From Buttiauxella sp965119215 (GTDB taxonomy: Bacteria > Pseudomonadota > Gammaproteobacteria > Enterobacterales > Enterobacteriaceae): DNA of 64,000 bases. Made by a program: the position numbers and the translations under genes. Location of the stretch: contig CBCPKK010000001.1 in the NCBI GenBank assembly GCA_965119215.1, forward strand, positions 248,001 to 312,000, in the 5' to 3' direction. Under the pieces are notes generated by a model. It was not told the origin of the DNA. It did not search any database and saw only the letters and a program-made list of their open reading frames with translations. Positions 15,906 through 24,864 of this stretch are shown here, piece after piece (within the stretch, counting starts at the first letter, position 1; the number at the start of each line of letters is the position of its first letter).

Positions 15906-16881
15906 CTTACTGGAAATCGACAACCTGCAAACCTCCTTCTTCACCCGCGAAGGGGAAGTGAAGGCGGTACGTGGTGTGAGCTTTGCGGTGAAACGCGGCG
16001 AAGTTGTGGGCATTGTCGGTGAATCTGGCTGCGGCAAAAGTGTTACCTGTAAATCGGTGCTCAAACTACTGGGCAGCAACGGCAAAGTGGTGGGCGGTCA
16101 CGTCCATTTTATGGGCGAGGATTTGGCTCGTAAAACTCCGGAGCAAATGCGCCATATTCGCGGCAACGACATTGCTATGATTTTTCAGGACCCGATGACG
16201 GCACTCAATCCCGTGCTGACCATTGGTAAACAGATGAGCGAGATCCTGATTCGTAATCAGAATCTCAGCAAAAAAACGGCGAAAGAAAAGTCTATCGCCA
16301 TGCTGCAACAAGTGGGTATTGGCAACGCCGAACAGCGCTATAACCAGTACCCGCACGAATTTAGCGGCGGTATGCGTCAGCGTGTGATGATCGCCATCGC
16401 GCTGTCTTGCCATCCTGCGTTGTTGATTGCCGATGAGCCAACCACCGCACTGGATGTCACTATTCAGGCGCAAATCTTGCGTCTGCTAAAACAACTGCAA
16501 CAGCAAACTGACACGGCAATCCTGCTGATTACCCATGACCTTGGCGTTGTGGCGCAGGTTTGCTCGCGCGTGGTAGTGATGTACGGCGGACTGGTCATGG
16601 AACAGGGCAGTGTAGAAGATATTTTCTATCGTCCGGCGCATCCTTACACTCGCGGGCTGCTGGCGTCGCTGCCACGTCAGGGCGAAGCGGGGGCTCGTTT
16701 GTCACCGATTGAAGGTTCCCCTCCAGGGTTACTCAATCCGCCGCCGGGTTGCCCGTTTGCCGAGCGTTGCCCACAGCGCATGGAACGCTGCAACACTTTA
16801 CCGCCGATGTATCAAACAGGTGCAGGACATCAGGCCATGTGCTGGTTATGGGATTCGGAGGTGAACAATGCAGGACGTTAA
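15898..16881 (+). CDS. peptide ABC transporter ATPase, DppD/OppD family
   Basis: Cytoplasmic ATPase of 327 residues. I start at the ATG at 15898, which has AGGAG eleven bases upstream and overlaps the previous stop; the longer frame has no such support. Walker A GESGCGKS is at about 41-48, the signature FSGGMRQR at about 157-164 and Walker B LLIADEPTTALD nearby. The C-terminal oligopeptide-transporter region has the Cys-rich CPFAERCPQRMERC. It pairs with the following ATPase as a heterodimer. Confidence 0.92.
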   Translation: MNNLLEIDNLQTSFFTREGEVKAVRGVSFAVKRGEVVGIVGESGCGKSVTCKSVLKLLGSNGKVVGGHVHFMGEDLARKTPEQMRHIRGNDIAMIFQDPMTALNPVLTIGKQMSEILIRNQNLSKKTAKEKSIAMLQQVGIGNAEQRYNQYPHEFSGGMRQRVMIAIALSCHPALLIADEPTTALDVTIQAQILRLLKQLQQQTDTAILLITHDLGVVAQVCSRVVVMYGGLVMEQGSVEDIFYRPAHPYTRGLLASLPRQGEAGARLSPIEGSPPGLLNPPPGCPFAERCPQRMERCNTLPPMYQTGAGHQAMCWLWDSEVNNAGR

Positions 16882-17845
16882 TCCATTAGTTCGCGTAAAA
16901 GGGCTACGCAAATACTTCCATAGCCACCAGGGCTGGTTTAACAAAACGCCGCCGGTGAAAGCCGTCGATGGTGTGAGTTTCGACATCTATCCCGGTGAAA
17001 CTTACGGGCTGGTGGGCGAGTCAGGCTGTGGGAAATCAACCCTAGGGCGCAGCGTATTACGCCTGTTTGATATTACCGACGGTGAAATTGAGTTTGCCGG
17101 GCAGGACATTGCCAAAATGAGCGACAAGCAACTTAAACCGTTGCGCCGCCGCATGCAGGCAATTTTCCAGGACCCGTACTCGTCGCTCAATCCTGGTATG
17201 ACGGTAGCGCAATTAATTGCTGAACCGATGAAAGTTCATGGTTACAGCAAGGACCAACGCGAATCGCGTACGCTTGAGTTGCTGGAAAAAGTAGGGCTAA
17301 AAGCTGAACATCTGAACCGTTTCCCGCATGAGTTTAGCGGTGGTCAACGCCAGCGTATCAGCATTGCCAGGGCGCTGTCGGTTAACCCTGAATTTGTGCT
17401 GTGTGATGAACCGCTGTCGGCACTGGATGTTTCCGTGCAGGCGCAGGTGGTGAACATTTTGCAGGATTTGCAGCAGGCATTTGGGCTGACTTATCTGTTT
17501 ATCGCACATGATTTATCCATGGTTCGCCATATTTCAGACCGCATTGGCGTGATGTACCTTGGCGCACTGGTGGAAGAAGCCCCTGCGGAAACGCTTTATA
17601 CCGAGCCCGCGCACCCTTATACCCGCGCGCTGCTGGCTTCCATCCCTGTTGCTGACCCGCATGTGCAAATGCTGGAGCAGGGCGGCATCAAAGGCGAATT
17701 GCCCGGCGCAATGAGCGATTGGCCCGGCTGTAAATTTAGTAATCGCTGCCCAAGGGCGATGGAAAAATGCCAGAGCCACTCGCCGGTCATGCAGGAAATT
17801 TCCCCAGGACACCGGGTTGCTTGCTGGTTGTTCGAGTCAACCTAA
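16868..17845 (+). CDS. peptide ABC transporter ATPase, DppF/OppF family
   Basis: Second ATPase, 325 residues, overlapping the DppD-like gene by 14 bases. Walker A GESGCGKST is at about 56-64, signature FSGGQRQR at about 156-163, Walker B FVLCDEPLSALD, and the C-terminal CKFSNRCPRAMEKC cluster that ends this family. It completes a binding protein, two permeases, two ATPases operon of Dpp type. Because the binding-protein gene is frameshifted, the importer may be inactive or may borrow another binding protein. Confidence 0.92.
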   Translation: MQDVNPLVRVKGLRKYFHSHQGWFNKTPPVKAVDGVSFDIYPGETYGLVGESGCGKSTLGRSVLRLFDITDGEIEFAGQDIAKMSDKQLKPLRRRMQAIFQDPYSSLNPGMTVAQLIAEPMKVHGYSKDQRESRTLELLEKVGLKAEHLNRFPHEFSGGQRQRISIARALSVNPEFVLCDEPLSALDVSVQAQVVNILQDLQQAFGLTYLFIAHDLSMVRHISDRIGVMYLGALVEEAPAETLYTEPAHPYTRALLASIPVADPHVQMLEQGGIKGELPGAMSDWPGCKFSNRCPRAMEKCQSHSPVMQEISPGHRVACWLFEST

Positions 17846-17864
17846 GGTGCAGAAAGCAAAGCGT

Positions 17865-18158
17865 TTAGCGTGGAGCGAGAGCGAGAATGACATGTTCAGG
17901 ATCATTCTCAATCGCCCGCAATAACGCTTTAGCTGGGCCAGTCGGTTCACGTCGGCCTTGCTCCCAGTTTTTTAGGGTATCGACACTAACGGAAATGAGT
18001 CTGGCAAAACCGGCCTGCGACAGGCCGGTAGCCTGGCGAATATTTTTGACCTGAGTCGCGGTCACTTCCGTAACACGGGATGGCTCGCGCTTGCCTTCTA
18101 CAATCTCGTTCATCTGCGCCATACTTTCTGACAGTCGCGCGAACAGTTGCTTATCCAT
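17865..18158 (-). CDS. HigA/NadS-like antitoxin, helix-turn-helix
   Basis: A 97-residue DNA-binding protein. The N-terminal 35 residues are helical and acidic; the Xre-type HTH spans about 40-92 (IRQATGLSQAGFARLISVSV with KNWEQGRREPTG, a classic HigA2/NadS pattern). In intact modules it represses its own operon and neutralises a RelE-fold toxin encoded just upstream. Here the upstream toxin is truncated, so this may be a solitary antitoxin kept as a regulator. Its start overlaps the aberrant toxin frame. Confidence 0.85.
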   Translation of the reverse strand: MDKQLFARLSESMAQMNEIVEGKREPSRVTEVTATQVKNIRQATGLSQAGFARLISVSVDTLKNWEQGRREPTGPAKALLRAIENDPEHVILALAPR

Positions 18159-18340
18159 TTACCACCTCGCTTTCCTTTGTTTTTCGCCAGCCAACGCACT
18201 TTGCGCAGGCCACCAGTGTGAGGAATGACATCGCCGCTTTCCGGTGACATAGCGAGAAATAGCTGAAACAGCCCATATTCCTCATCCGTAAGTAGTGTGC
18301 TGACATCCTCTGTAAAAATGGGCGTTTCGATAAAAAGCAT
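18110..18340 (-). pseudogene. truncated RelE/HigB-like toxin
   Basis: The frame from the ATG at 18340 (or 18352) gives MLFIETPIFT and later GGLRKVRWLAKNKGKRGG, the conserved N-terminal half of HigB2-type mRNA interferases. In intact homologs the sequence continues with a strand rich in I and Y (VIYYW type) and about 45 further residues with the catalytic region. Here it runs straight into the antitoxin start and ends in unrelated residues read out of frame from the antitoxin gene. A deletion of roughly 120-140 bases ending at the antitoxin ATG explains this. Activity is unlikely. Confidence 0.75.
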
Positions 18341-18551
18341 AATATACGCCATTGGCTTATAGCCACAATCAGGTTAACAGGAAATAGGGGTAAGTCAATG
18401 GCGTACTGAAATAACATAGAAAGTGCAGACAGCTAAATGAATTCGCAAAGTTATTCTGGGTTTTACGAGATGTATTCCAGATTGGCTTATTGCCTAAGCG
18501 CTACTGGCATCCATCCCGATTGTTCAACGAGTCGTAAGAAATTGCGGGCGC

Positions 18552-19124
18552 TTATTCAAGCTCCCGCACAACTTTGCAAGGTTGGCCCATCGCCAGCACT
18601 CCCGCCGGAATATCCTTGCTGACGATGCTACCCGCGCCGATAGTCGTGTTATCGCCAATGGTCACGCCGGGTAAAATAATCACGTTGCCGCCAATCCAGA
18701 CATTACTGCCGACCACAATGGGTTTAGCACTGGTGAGGAAAGGGTAGTCTGGGTTTCCGGTCAGACGTTCTTTCGCTGCCAGCGGATGAACAGGTGTGTA
18801 GAACTGAACATTTGGCCCTACCAACGTGTTATCGCCAATGGTTATGGTATTACAGTCGAGAAACACCACATTGGTATTGATAAAACAGTTGCGGCCGATG
18901 GTGACGTGCTTGCCGTAATCGCACCAAAAAGGCAGCTCAATCCAGCTTTCATCACCAAAACCACCCAGCATTTCACGTAGCAGTGTGAGTTTGGTTTCAA
19001 AGTCATGGGAGTCCAGTTGCGTCAGTTTTTTGGTTATTGCCCGTGCATTGTGATACATCCCGAGTAACTCAGGATCGCGGGTGTTGTATTGCAGCCCCGC
19101 CAATAGTTTTTCATGTTCTGTCAT
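18552..19124 (-). CDS. maltose/galactoside O-acetyltransferase family (Maa/LacA)
   Basis: Cytoplasmic hexapeptide-repeat acetyltransferase of 190 residues that moves acetyl from acetyl-CoA to a sugar. The N-terminal Mac domain (about 4-58, LLAGLQYNTRDPEL) precedes a left-handed beta-helix with hexapeptide repeats (VTIGRN, ITIGDN, IVVGSN, VTIGDN). The catalytic His lies in YTPVHPLAAKER near 113, as in LacA and Maa. Size and domains fit maltose acetyltransferase, but Maa and closer paralogs cannot be told apart. It is monocistronic and divergent from yecJ. Confidence 0.85.
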   Translation of the reverse strand: MTEHEKLLAGLQYNTRDPELLGMYHNARAITKKLTQLDSHDFETKLTLLREMLGGFGDESWIELPFWCDYGKHVTIGRNCFINTNVVFLDCNTITIGDNTLVGPNVQFYTPVHPLAAKERLTGNPDYPFLTSAKPIVVGSNVWIGGNVIILPGVTIGDNTTIGAGSIVSKDIPAGVLAMGQPCKVVRELE

Positions 19125-19222
19125 TATTCAGTCCTTATATTTACGGGGCACATTCTATTACTGATACCGTTTCAGCGTACAGAAATGTACTATGACGCCC
19201 ATTGCGAAACAGGAGAGAAATG

Positions 19223-19474
19223 ATGTCTGAACAATTATCTGCCGACCAGGAACTGGTATCTGATGTGGTGGCATGCCAGCTGGTGATTAAACAAATTTTG
19301 GATGTAATTGATGTGATTGCCCCGGTTGAAGTGCGCGAAAAAATGGCGAATCAATTGAAGACTATTGATTTCGCCACGCATCCAGCAGCGGCAGATCCGG
19401 TGACCCGCCGCGCAATTCAAAAAGCGATTTCGTTGATTGAGTTGAAGTTTGCGCCACAGGGCGAAACGCATTAA
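19223..19474 (+). CDS. yecJ: YecJ, DUF2766 family
   Basis: An 83-residue small cytoplasmic protein, same length as E. coli YecJ and matching through ADQELVSDVVACQLVIKQIL and PAAADPVTRRAIQKAI. I start at the ATG at 19223, seven bases after AGGAG; an adjacent ATG at 19220 would add one Met. The function is unknown. It marks the conserved backbone between azuC and ftnB, which lie 7 kb and 11 kb away here but close by in E. coli. Confidence 0.92.
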   Translation: MSEQLSADQELVSDVVACQLVIKQILDVIDVIAPVEVREKMANQLKTIDFATHPAAADPVTRRAIQKAISLIELKFAPQGETH

Positions 19475-19513
19475 CTAAACACAAAGTTGATCTCAGTGGA
19501 CTCGGTTAATGTC

Positions 19514-19545
19514 GGATGTCGCTCGCGCGACATCCACCATTTTTA
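19514..19545. repeat. REP-like palindrome serving as a terminator between convergent genes
   Basis: GGATGTCGC and GCGACATCC form a perfect 9-bp stem with a 4-base loop, followed on the plus strand by ACCATTTTTAAAA. It lies 40 bases after yecJ and just past the DcuAB-like gene read towards it, so it can stop both transcripts. Confidence 0.7.
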
Positions 19546-20886
19546 AAAGAACGTCATCACCAGCAAGTAACTCGCCGCACAGGCGCAGCTGACACCAATC
19601 AGCCCTGGCAAAATGAAACTGTGGTTAATGATGAATTTGCCAATCTTCGTGGTGCCGGAGCGATCAAACCCGATACAGGCCAGGTCGCTTGGATAAGTCG
19701 GGAGGACAAAATAACCGTAGGATGCCGGGAAGAAGGCAATCAGCATTTTCGGCTCAACGCCTAGCATCAACCCCATCGGGGCGACGGCGGTTAAGGCGGC
19801 GGCCTGGCTATTCACCAGTTTAGAAACCAAAAATAGCACGATGGCATAAGTCCACGGATGGCTTTTCACCACGCCTTCCAGCGCCATTTTCAGCTCTTCA
19901 AGATGCGCCTGGAAGAAGGTATCACTCATCCACGCCACACCAAATACCGAGAAAATTGCCACCATCCCGGCTTTAAATACCGCACCGTTTGAAATAGCCG
20001 AAGCGTTAACTTTGCATACGATCAGCATCACGGCACCGGCAATCAACATCATCATCTGGATAACCAGGTTCATCGACAGCGGTTTTAATGCACCTTTAAT
20101 TTCAAATGCCGGACGCAGTGTCGGAATGGCTCCCAATAACACCACTACCAGAATCCCCGCGAAGAAAATCCACGTTGACCAGTAGGCTTGTTTTGGGAAA
20201 ACCTGGTTCATCAGCGTTTCGCTGCTGCCGTAGATAAATTCACGTTGCTTAGGATCTTTGAGCTTTTCCTGAAACTCTTTGTCGTCTTTTAAATCTTTGC
20301 CGCGACGCAGGCTCCACAGTGCAGCAATCAGCACGCCAAATAATGACGCAGGCACGGAAACGCACAGAATATCGAGGATCCCCCACGCCTGACCAATGCC
20401 ATGATTAGCTGCAATAATCGAAATGAGTGATACCACGGCAACCGACACTGGCGATGCGGTAATCGCCATTTGCGAAGCAATAGAAGCCACCGCCATTGGG
20501 CGTTCCGGGCGAATGCCTTTCTTGAGGGCGATATCCGCGATAATCGGGAACATGGTGTAAACCACGTGCCCCGTTCCGCACAGGAACGTCAGCATCCAGG
20601 TGGTGAAAGGGGCAAGCAGTGTAATGTGTTGGGGATGTTTACGCAGCAGGCGCTCGGCAAACTGCATCATCACGTTCAGGCCGCCTGCGGTTTGCAAGGT
20701 GGCCGCACAGCCAATCACCGCAAGAATGGTCAGCATTACATCGACGGGGGGCTTTCCTGGCTCAAGACCGAAGATAAAAGTGAGAATAAACAGCCCAATC
20801 CCACTGATTAACCCTAACCCCATCCCACCAAAGCGGGTGCCTACCAACAGACATAAAATAATGACAATGAATTCAATAGTAATCAT
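19543..20886 (-). CDS. DcuA/DcuB family C4-dicarboxylate transporter
   Basis: A 447-residue inner-membrane carrier. Family marks include PGKPPVDVMLTILAVIG (about 43-59), LCGTGHVVYTMFPIIAD (about 101-117), SPVSVAVVSLISI and the C-terminal PTYPSDLACIGFDRSGTT. These align well with DcuB, which exchanges or takes up fumarate, malate, aspartate and succinate. It is not the dcuB locus (no dcuSR or fumB beside it) and lies at the edge of the polysaccharide lyase locus, so it could carry a different acid. Substrate specificity is not visible. Confidence 0.88.
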   Translation of the reverse strand: MITIEFIVIILCLLVGTRFGGMGLGLISGIGLFILTFIFGLEPGKPPVDVMLTILAVIGCAATLQTAGGLNVMMQFAERLLRKHPQHITLLAPFTTWMLTFLCGTGHVVYTMFPIIADIALKKGIRPERPMAVASIASQMAITASPVSVAVVSLISIIAANHGIGQAWGILDILCVSVPASLFGVLIAALWSLRRGKDLKDDKEFQEKLKDPKQREFIYGSSETLMNQVFPKQAYWSTWIFFAGILVVVLLGAIPTLRPAFEIKGALKPLSMNLVIQMMMLIAGAVMLIVCKVNASAISNGAVFKAGMVAIFSVFGVAWMSDTFFQAHLEELKMALEGVVKSHPWTYAIVLFLVSKLVNSQAAALTAVAPMGLMLGVEPKMLIAFFPASYGYFVLPTYPSDLACIGFDRSGTTKIGKFIINHSFILPGLIGVSCACAASYLLVMTFF

Positions 20887-21052
20887 GGTAATCCCTTAAC
20901 GTTACTGGTTGCGTTAGCATTACAGAATGTAAGGATTACCATTGAGACACAGATCTTATTTGTTAAAATCCAACAAAAACATATGCTTATAACAAAAAAT
21001 TAACAATTGGTAGAAAGTGGCGGATTAACGCAAGCATCATCCGCCGTTGGGT

Positions 21053-23071
21053 CTAGAAGGAAATATGTGAAGTTTTAAGCTGCGGAAGCACTGCATAGTC
21101 ATCGGCAACATCAACCACTAACGTCATTTCGCCGCGTTTGAGCAAAATACGCATACCGTTGGTATCTGGCGTGACCTGCATGTCGGTTATCGGTTGCTGG
21201 GTATCAAAATCCCAGACGCAAACAAACTCAGGGTTTTGCTCCTTACTACGCAGAACCAGGTAGCTCAGATCCTGAACCGCCGGGTTATCGGGTGCATTTC
21301 CTTGCCACAGCTCGGCCTGGCCATGTAGCCATAACGCTTGCCCACTGTGTGCGGTGGAAAAGTGTCGCGGCTGGCTATTGGTCAGCGGTACGACATGGGC
21401 ATCACGCATGATTGCCAGCGGGCCATGCGCACTAAATATTGCGGGTTCACCTTCGACATCAAGCGTTTTGCCTTGCAGATGGAGCGTCCAGTCGATTTGT
21501 TGGCGATGGGGATTACGCACGCTGCTGATGTCGATTAATGCGTTATCCAGCCACAGTAAACGGCGGCGAAAACGCACATCTTTCCAGGCTTCGCTGTCCC
21601 ACTGCACTCGGGTGTGGCTATCCAGTTCTGGCGGAGTTTGCCGCCAGTCCACTTGAGTATCCAGCCAGCAGAAAGCATCGCTTTCATGATATTGCTGCAC
21701 GACAGGGATCGCGGGCGGTTGGTTGGTCTGGTTAACCGTTATGGTGTTGTGCGTGGCGCTGTTTTTGTAATACGCATAATGCATTGGTGCGCCGTAGCCG
21801 GTGGTGCCGAGATCCGGGAGGATCTCTTCGGCACCATTAAATAGCACGATATTCAGGCGATCATAGTGGTCATGCTCGCCACCGTATGGTGAATGTTTGA
21901 CTAATAACGCTCTTTTCTTTTGCGCGTTACGCCAGATAGTCAGGCCGCAATCTGGGGCGTGAAGATGACCTGTTGGAACCAGCTCTGGAACCTGTTCCGG
22001 CAGCGGCGTGGTGTAAAGGAATGCATCAAGATGAGGATGTGGCTCATGCTGATTGATGACTTTCAGGGCTGCGGCGTACAGTGGATCTTGATAATAATGC
22101 CATGCAAATTCATACAGATAACCGTGGTCGAGTTTTTCCTGGCCGTAGATGCAGTCGTTGATGCGTGGGAATGCACCGTCGGGCATCAGCAGGGTTAGCG
22201 GGAAGCTGAGCATCTTTTTATAGTAAGGCTCATCCAACAGGCTCCAGCGCGTACCCATCGCCATTTTTTCAAATGCCAGGAACCCTTGCAGGGCGTAGAA
22301 ATGATAATGAATTGACCCTTCGAACCACAAACCTTCCTCGAACAACCCATGTTCAAGCTGATAGCGCAGTCCATAAGGTTGGTTGAGTGCAAATTCCAGC
22401 AACGAGTCATCTTCCAGAACAAAGCCCAGAACGCCCACCGCGCAGCCGATTTTCACTTCATGGTTATGCAATTGTGCAGTGCGATGGGCCATCAAAAACT
22501 CGGCACCTTCACGTAACAGACGCGTGGTGATGTATTCACGTTGTTCAGCGCTTAGCGCTTCACTAATACAGTCGAAGCCTAAGGTAAAATCAAGCAGGCA
22601 ATTGGCTTCACACAGGGTCTGGGCATTCATTTTGCCAGGCCCGTTGTAAGGAATACCGCCGTGGATAGCATAGCCTGGATAAACTTCTGCGTAGTGCATC
22701 AGCAGCTCGGTCACTTTATCCAGATAATGGTTTTCACCGGTGAGTTGCCACAATAAACCTAACTGGTGACAGGCTTTGGCGTTCAGTCCGTTAAGCTCGC
22801 GCCACCATGCACCATCGTATGGCTCACCGCTAAACCGCTGCCCGTCTATCGGGCAGCAATGAGATGTTGGAGCATTACGATCCCACACCAGTCTTACCCC
22901 GTGTTCAGGGCAGTAATAATAAAGATTCCAGGTCGCCAGTGCGGTTTCCGGCACTTTCACCGGGTTGTTAAGCACGACGGCATTATCTGCAATCAACAGC
23001 TCAAGGATGTCTGGCTGCTGCGAAACGCGTTGCCGGAGAAGAATAAGTTGTTGCGTGGTGAACTGCTTCAT
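21053..23071 (-). CDS. heparinase II/III-like polysaccharide lyase
   Basis: A 672-residue protein. I start at the ATG at 23071, seven bases after AAGGA; 28 upstream in-frame codons run into the previous gene. No signal peptide is visible, so it is probably cytoplasmic. The N-terminal alpha/alpha-toroid region has YYCPEHGVRLVWD and a nearby CCPID (possible metal knuckle), then HNHEVKIGCAVG and WFEGSIHYHFYALQ with the His/Tyr residues used by such lyases. The C-terminal heparinase II/III beta-sandwich starts near 400 (HSPYGGEHDHYDRLNIVLFN). It follows the secreted lyase by 20 bases. It likely cleaves uronate-containing oligosaccharides by beta-elimination; the CAZy family (PL12, 15, 17 or other) was not settled. 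Confidence 0.85.
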   Translation of the reverse strand: MKQFTTQQLILLRQRVSQQPDILELLIADNAVVLNNPVKVPETALATWNLYYYCPEHGVRLVWDRNAPTSHCCPIDGQRFSGEPYDGAWWRELNGLNAKACHQLGLLWQLTGENHYLDKVTELLMHYAEVYPGYAIHGGIPYNGPGKMNAQTLCEANCLLDFTLGFDCISEALSAEQREYITTRLLREGAEFLMAHRTAQLHNHEVKIGCAVGVLGFVLEDDSLLEFALNQPYGLRYQLEHGLFEEGLWFEGSIHYHFYALQGFLAFEKMAMGTRWSLLDEPYYKKMLSFPLTLLMPDGAFPRINDCIYGQEKLDHGYLYEFAWHYYQDPLYAAALKVINQHEPHPHLDAFLYTTPLPEQVPELVPTGHLHAPDCGLTIWRNAQKKRALLVKHSPYGGEHDHYDRLNIVLFNGAEEILPDLGTTGYGAPMHYAYYKNSATHNTITVNQTNQPPAIPVVQQYHESDAFCWLDTQVDWRQTPPELDSHTRVQWDSEAWKDVRFRRRLLWLDNALIDISSVRNPHRQQIDWTLHLQGKTLDVEGEPAIFSAHGPLAIMRDAHVVPLTNSQPRHFSTAHSGQALWLHGQAELWQGNAPDNPAVQDLSYLVLRSKEQNPEFVCVWDFDTQQPITDMQVTPDTNGMRILLKRGEMTLVVDVADDYAVLPQLKTSHISF

Positions 23072-23091
23072 CGCTCGATCCTTATTCTCAA

Positions 23092-24330
23092 TCAGTGTTG
23101 TTTTAAAGGGGTAGTAAGGTGAGAAATATCGTCCGGATATTTCGCCATAAGCCATTGGGCTTTCTCAGTAAACAGTTTGTCGTCAGGCCATGCACGCGCC
23201 GCGCTCACCATGTTCACCAATGCTTTTTCATCATCCATTTTATCAATATCCTTCCACGGCCATTGCGCGTTGCTATTAACGTAGTTCGCGACATAGGTAT
23301 AACCCTTGCGCAGACTGCGGTCATCCAGCGAGAAATTCCAGACATCCACGTCTGCGACTTCGCCTAAACGTCCCAGTTTGTTATACGCCTCAAGATGGAA
23401 GTTGCTGTAGTGCCAGGGGCGAGTACGTTCAATTTCTGCCATCTGGCGGCCTTCTCTATCAAAATGAGAAGGAATACGGCGCAGCTGGGTTATTTGCAGC
23501 CGTTTTTTGGCCGCCGCAGTATCGCCGCTAAACAGAGCAAACGATGCGGCCTGTAAATCAAAATATGTCCCGTGATTGTTATGCCAGTTATCTTCTTCAA
23601 AACCGTTCTGGCTGGTGGTCATCCAGTGGTAAAAGTTGCCATACCACTGTTTTATTTTCTGGTAATCCTCTTCACTGATCACATTTGCCGGGCGTAACAG
23701 CTCAACGGCATCAATCACTTCAACCAACGCGCGGCTGTCTATCAGGCCGATCCCGCGTCCGTCATTAATACCAGGAATTGCCTGCGCGTGTTGCAGATTA
23801 GGGTTCATACGCGTTTCTGGTTTCACAAACCAGTTTAAAAGCTGATCGCGGGCTTTTTCGGCATAGGCCGGGTTTTGAGTGAATTGCCACGCCAGTGCCA
23901 GCGTCCAGACATCATTACTCATGTTGACCAGGCGTTTTTTATCCGTGGCGTCGCTGTTGGCATCTGGGTTGGTTTGGCCATCTTTGCGAATGTAGGGCAG
24001 GCCATCTTTTTTCGTCGGATCTGGCCACCAGTACGGCGGGAAACTGTAGTAATCGTGTTTGTCGCCGCTGGCGGCAGTCAGACTTTTATCCATCACCGAA
24101 TAAAGAGGCCTGGTCAGCGCCTTATCGGCTCCGGCGATCAGCTTTTGATACGCAACAATAAACTCTGGATTCTGCGCCTTCACCTGTTGCTGACTGTAGC
24201 GCAAATCATCGAGCTTAATTTGTAGTGGGTGTGCATCGGCGGCATACAGCGGGGTGACATTCAATACACCGGCAACAGCCAGCGAAAGCAATGACAGGCA
24301 AGACAATAAAGTGGGTTTTGTCGGGCGCAT
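23092..24330 (-). CDS. secreted Alginate_lyase-domain polysaccharide lyase (PL38-like)
   Basis: A 412-residue protein beginning at the ATG at 24330 with GGAG seven bases upstream. The signal peptide spans about 1-30 with cleavage after PLYA, so it is periplasmic. The alginate-lyase domain has HDYYSFPPYWWPDP (92-105), NPNLQHAQAIPG (176-187), the NNHG motif at 251-254 and RTRPWHYSNFHLEA (302-315), the set of Asn/His/Arg/Tyr residues used in beta-elimination. A cytoplasmic paralog is encoded at 29152-30288 with all these motifs. It is the first gene of a leftward unit with the heparinase-like lyase. The substrate may be alginate, glucuronan or another uronan. Confidence 0.87.
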   Translation of the reverse strand: MRPTKPTLLSCLSLLSLAVAGVLNVTPLYAADAHPLQIKLDDLRYSQQQVKAQNPEFIVAYQKLIAGADKALTRPLYSVMDKSLTAASGDKHDYYSFPPYWWPDPTKKDGLPYIRKDGQTNPDANSDATDKKRLVNMSNDVWTLALAWQFTQNPAYAEKARDQLLNWFVKPETRMNPNLQHAQAIPGINDGRGIGLIDSRALVEVIDAVELLRPANVISEEDYQKIKQWYGNFYHWMTTSQNGFEEDNWHNNHGTYFDLQAASFALFSGDTAAAKKRLQITQLRRIPSHFDREGRQMAEIERTRPWHYSNFHLEAYNKLGRLGEVADVDVWNFSLDDRSLRKGYTYVANYVNSNAQWPWKDIDKMDDEKALVNMVSAARAWPDDKLFTEKAQWLMAKYPDDISHLTTPLKQH

Positions 24331-24345
24331 ATTTTCTCCGTCCAT

Positions 24346-24864
24346 CGGTAGATTTATAGAATAATACCAGGGTGATAAGCATTGTTAATCAAACGCTCAG
24401 GCGTCAGAAATATACCTTCATTCACTAATGGCATTATTAACGTTCATTAAATATGAGGCTGGAATTAATATTTAAGGTGTTGAGTGCGCAGTGTAAGAGA
24501 CAGAATTAAATTTTATGTGATTTATATCAAGTTAATTGTCTCGACATGAAATCCCCGTCTGAAATGTGCAGAACGTCACGAAAATGAGTGGTTTTAAACT
24601 ATTTTTTATTGATTGCCTGCTTTGTTGATATTTTTAACCTAATGAATTTAAAGGATATGTTTTTATGTGAGATTTTTGCGCCGTGTTAGTGTGTGACGCA
24701 TGGCACATTTTTCGATTGTGAAACGGTATTTCTGTTTTGTGGCGTTGTGTTTAATAGTGGGCTTCTGTTTAATTATCGGGCAGCCTTTTCCATTATATAA
24801 ATGATCTACTTCACTCCATCTTTTCAATAAGTGAACCTCTAATAAAATAAGGATGTGAATATAA
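24346..24864. promoter_or_regulatory. divergent control region with CRP-like sites
   Basis: This 519-base AT-rich gap separates the leftward lyase pair from the rightward ABC importer. Two CRP-like sites are seen: TGTGA-N6-TCAAG at 24516-24531 and TGTGA-N6-GCACA at 24692-24707. They fit catabolite control of both units. The binder of a locus-specific regulator (the AraC-type protein at 31175 is the candidate) is not obvious. The importer's ribosome site, AAGGA, lies just before 24865. No gene was found inside. Confidence 0.5.

Noticed and set aside
18437..18622. 61-codon plus-strand ORF between the TA module and the acetyltransferase
   Set aside because: Its second half is antisense to the acetyltransferase 3' end, it has no ribosome site and no recognisable sequence.
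24270..24330. Lipobox (LLSC) in the secreted lyase
   Set aside because: The Cys is only about 12 residues in and is followed by a long hydrophobic stretch; an ordinary signal peptide cleaved after PLYA fits better.
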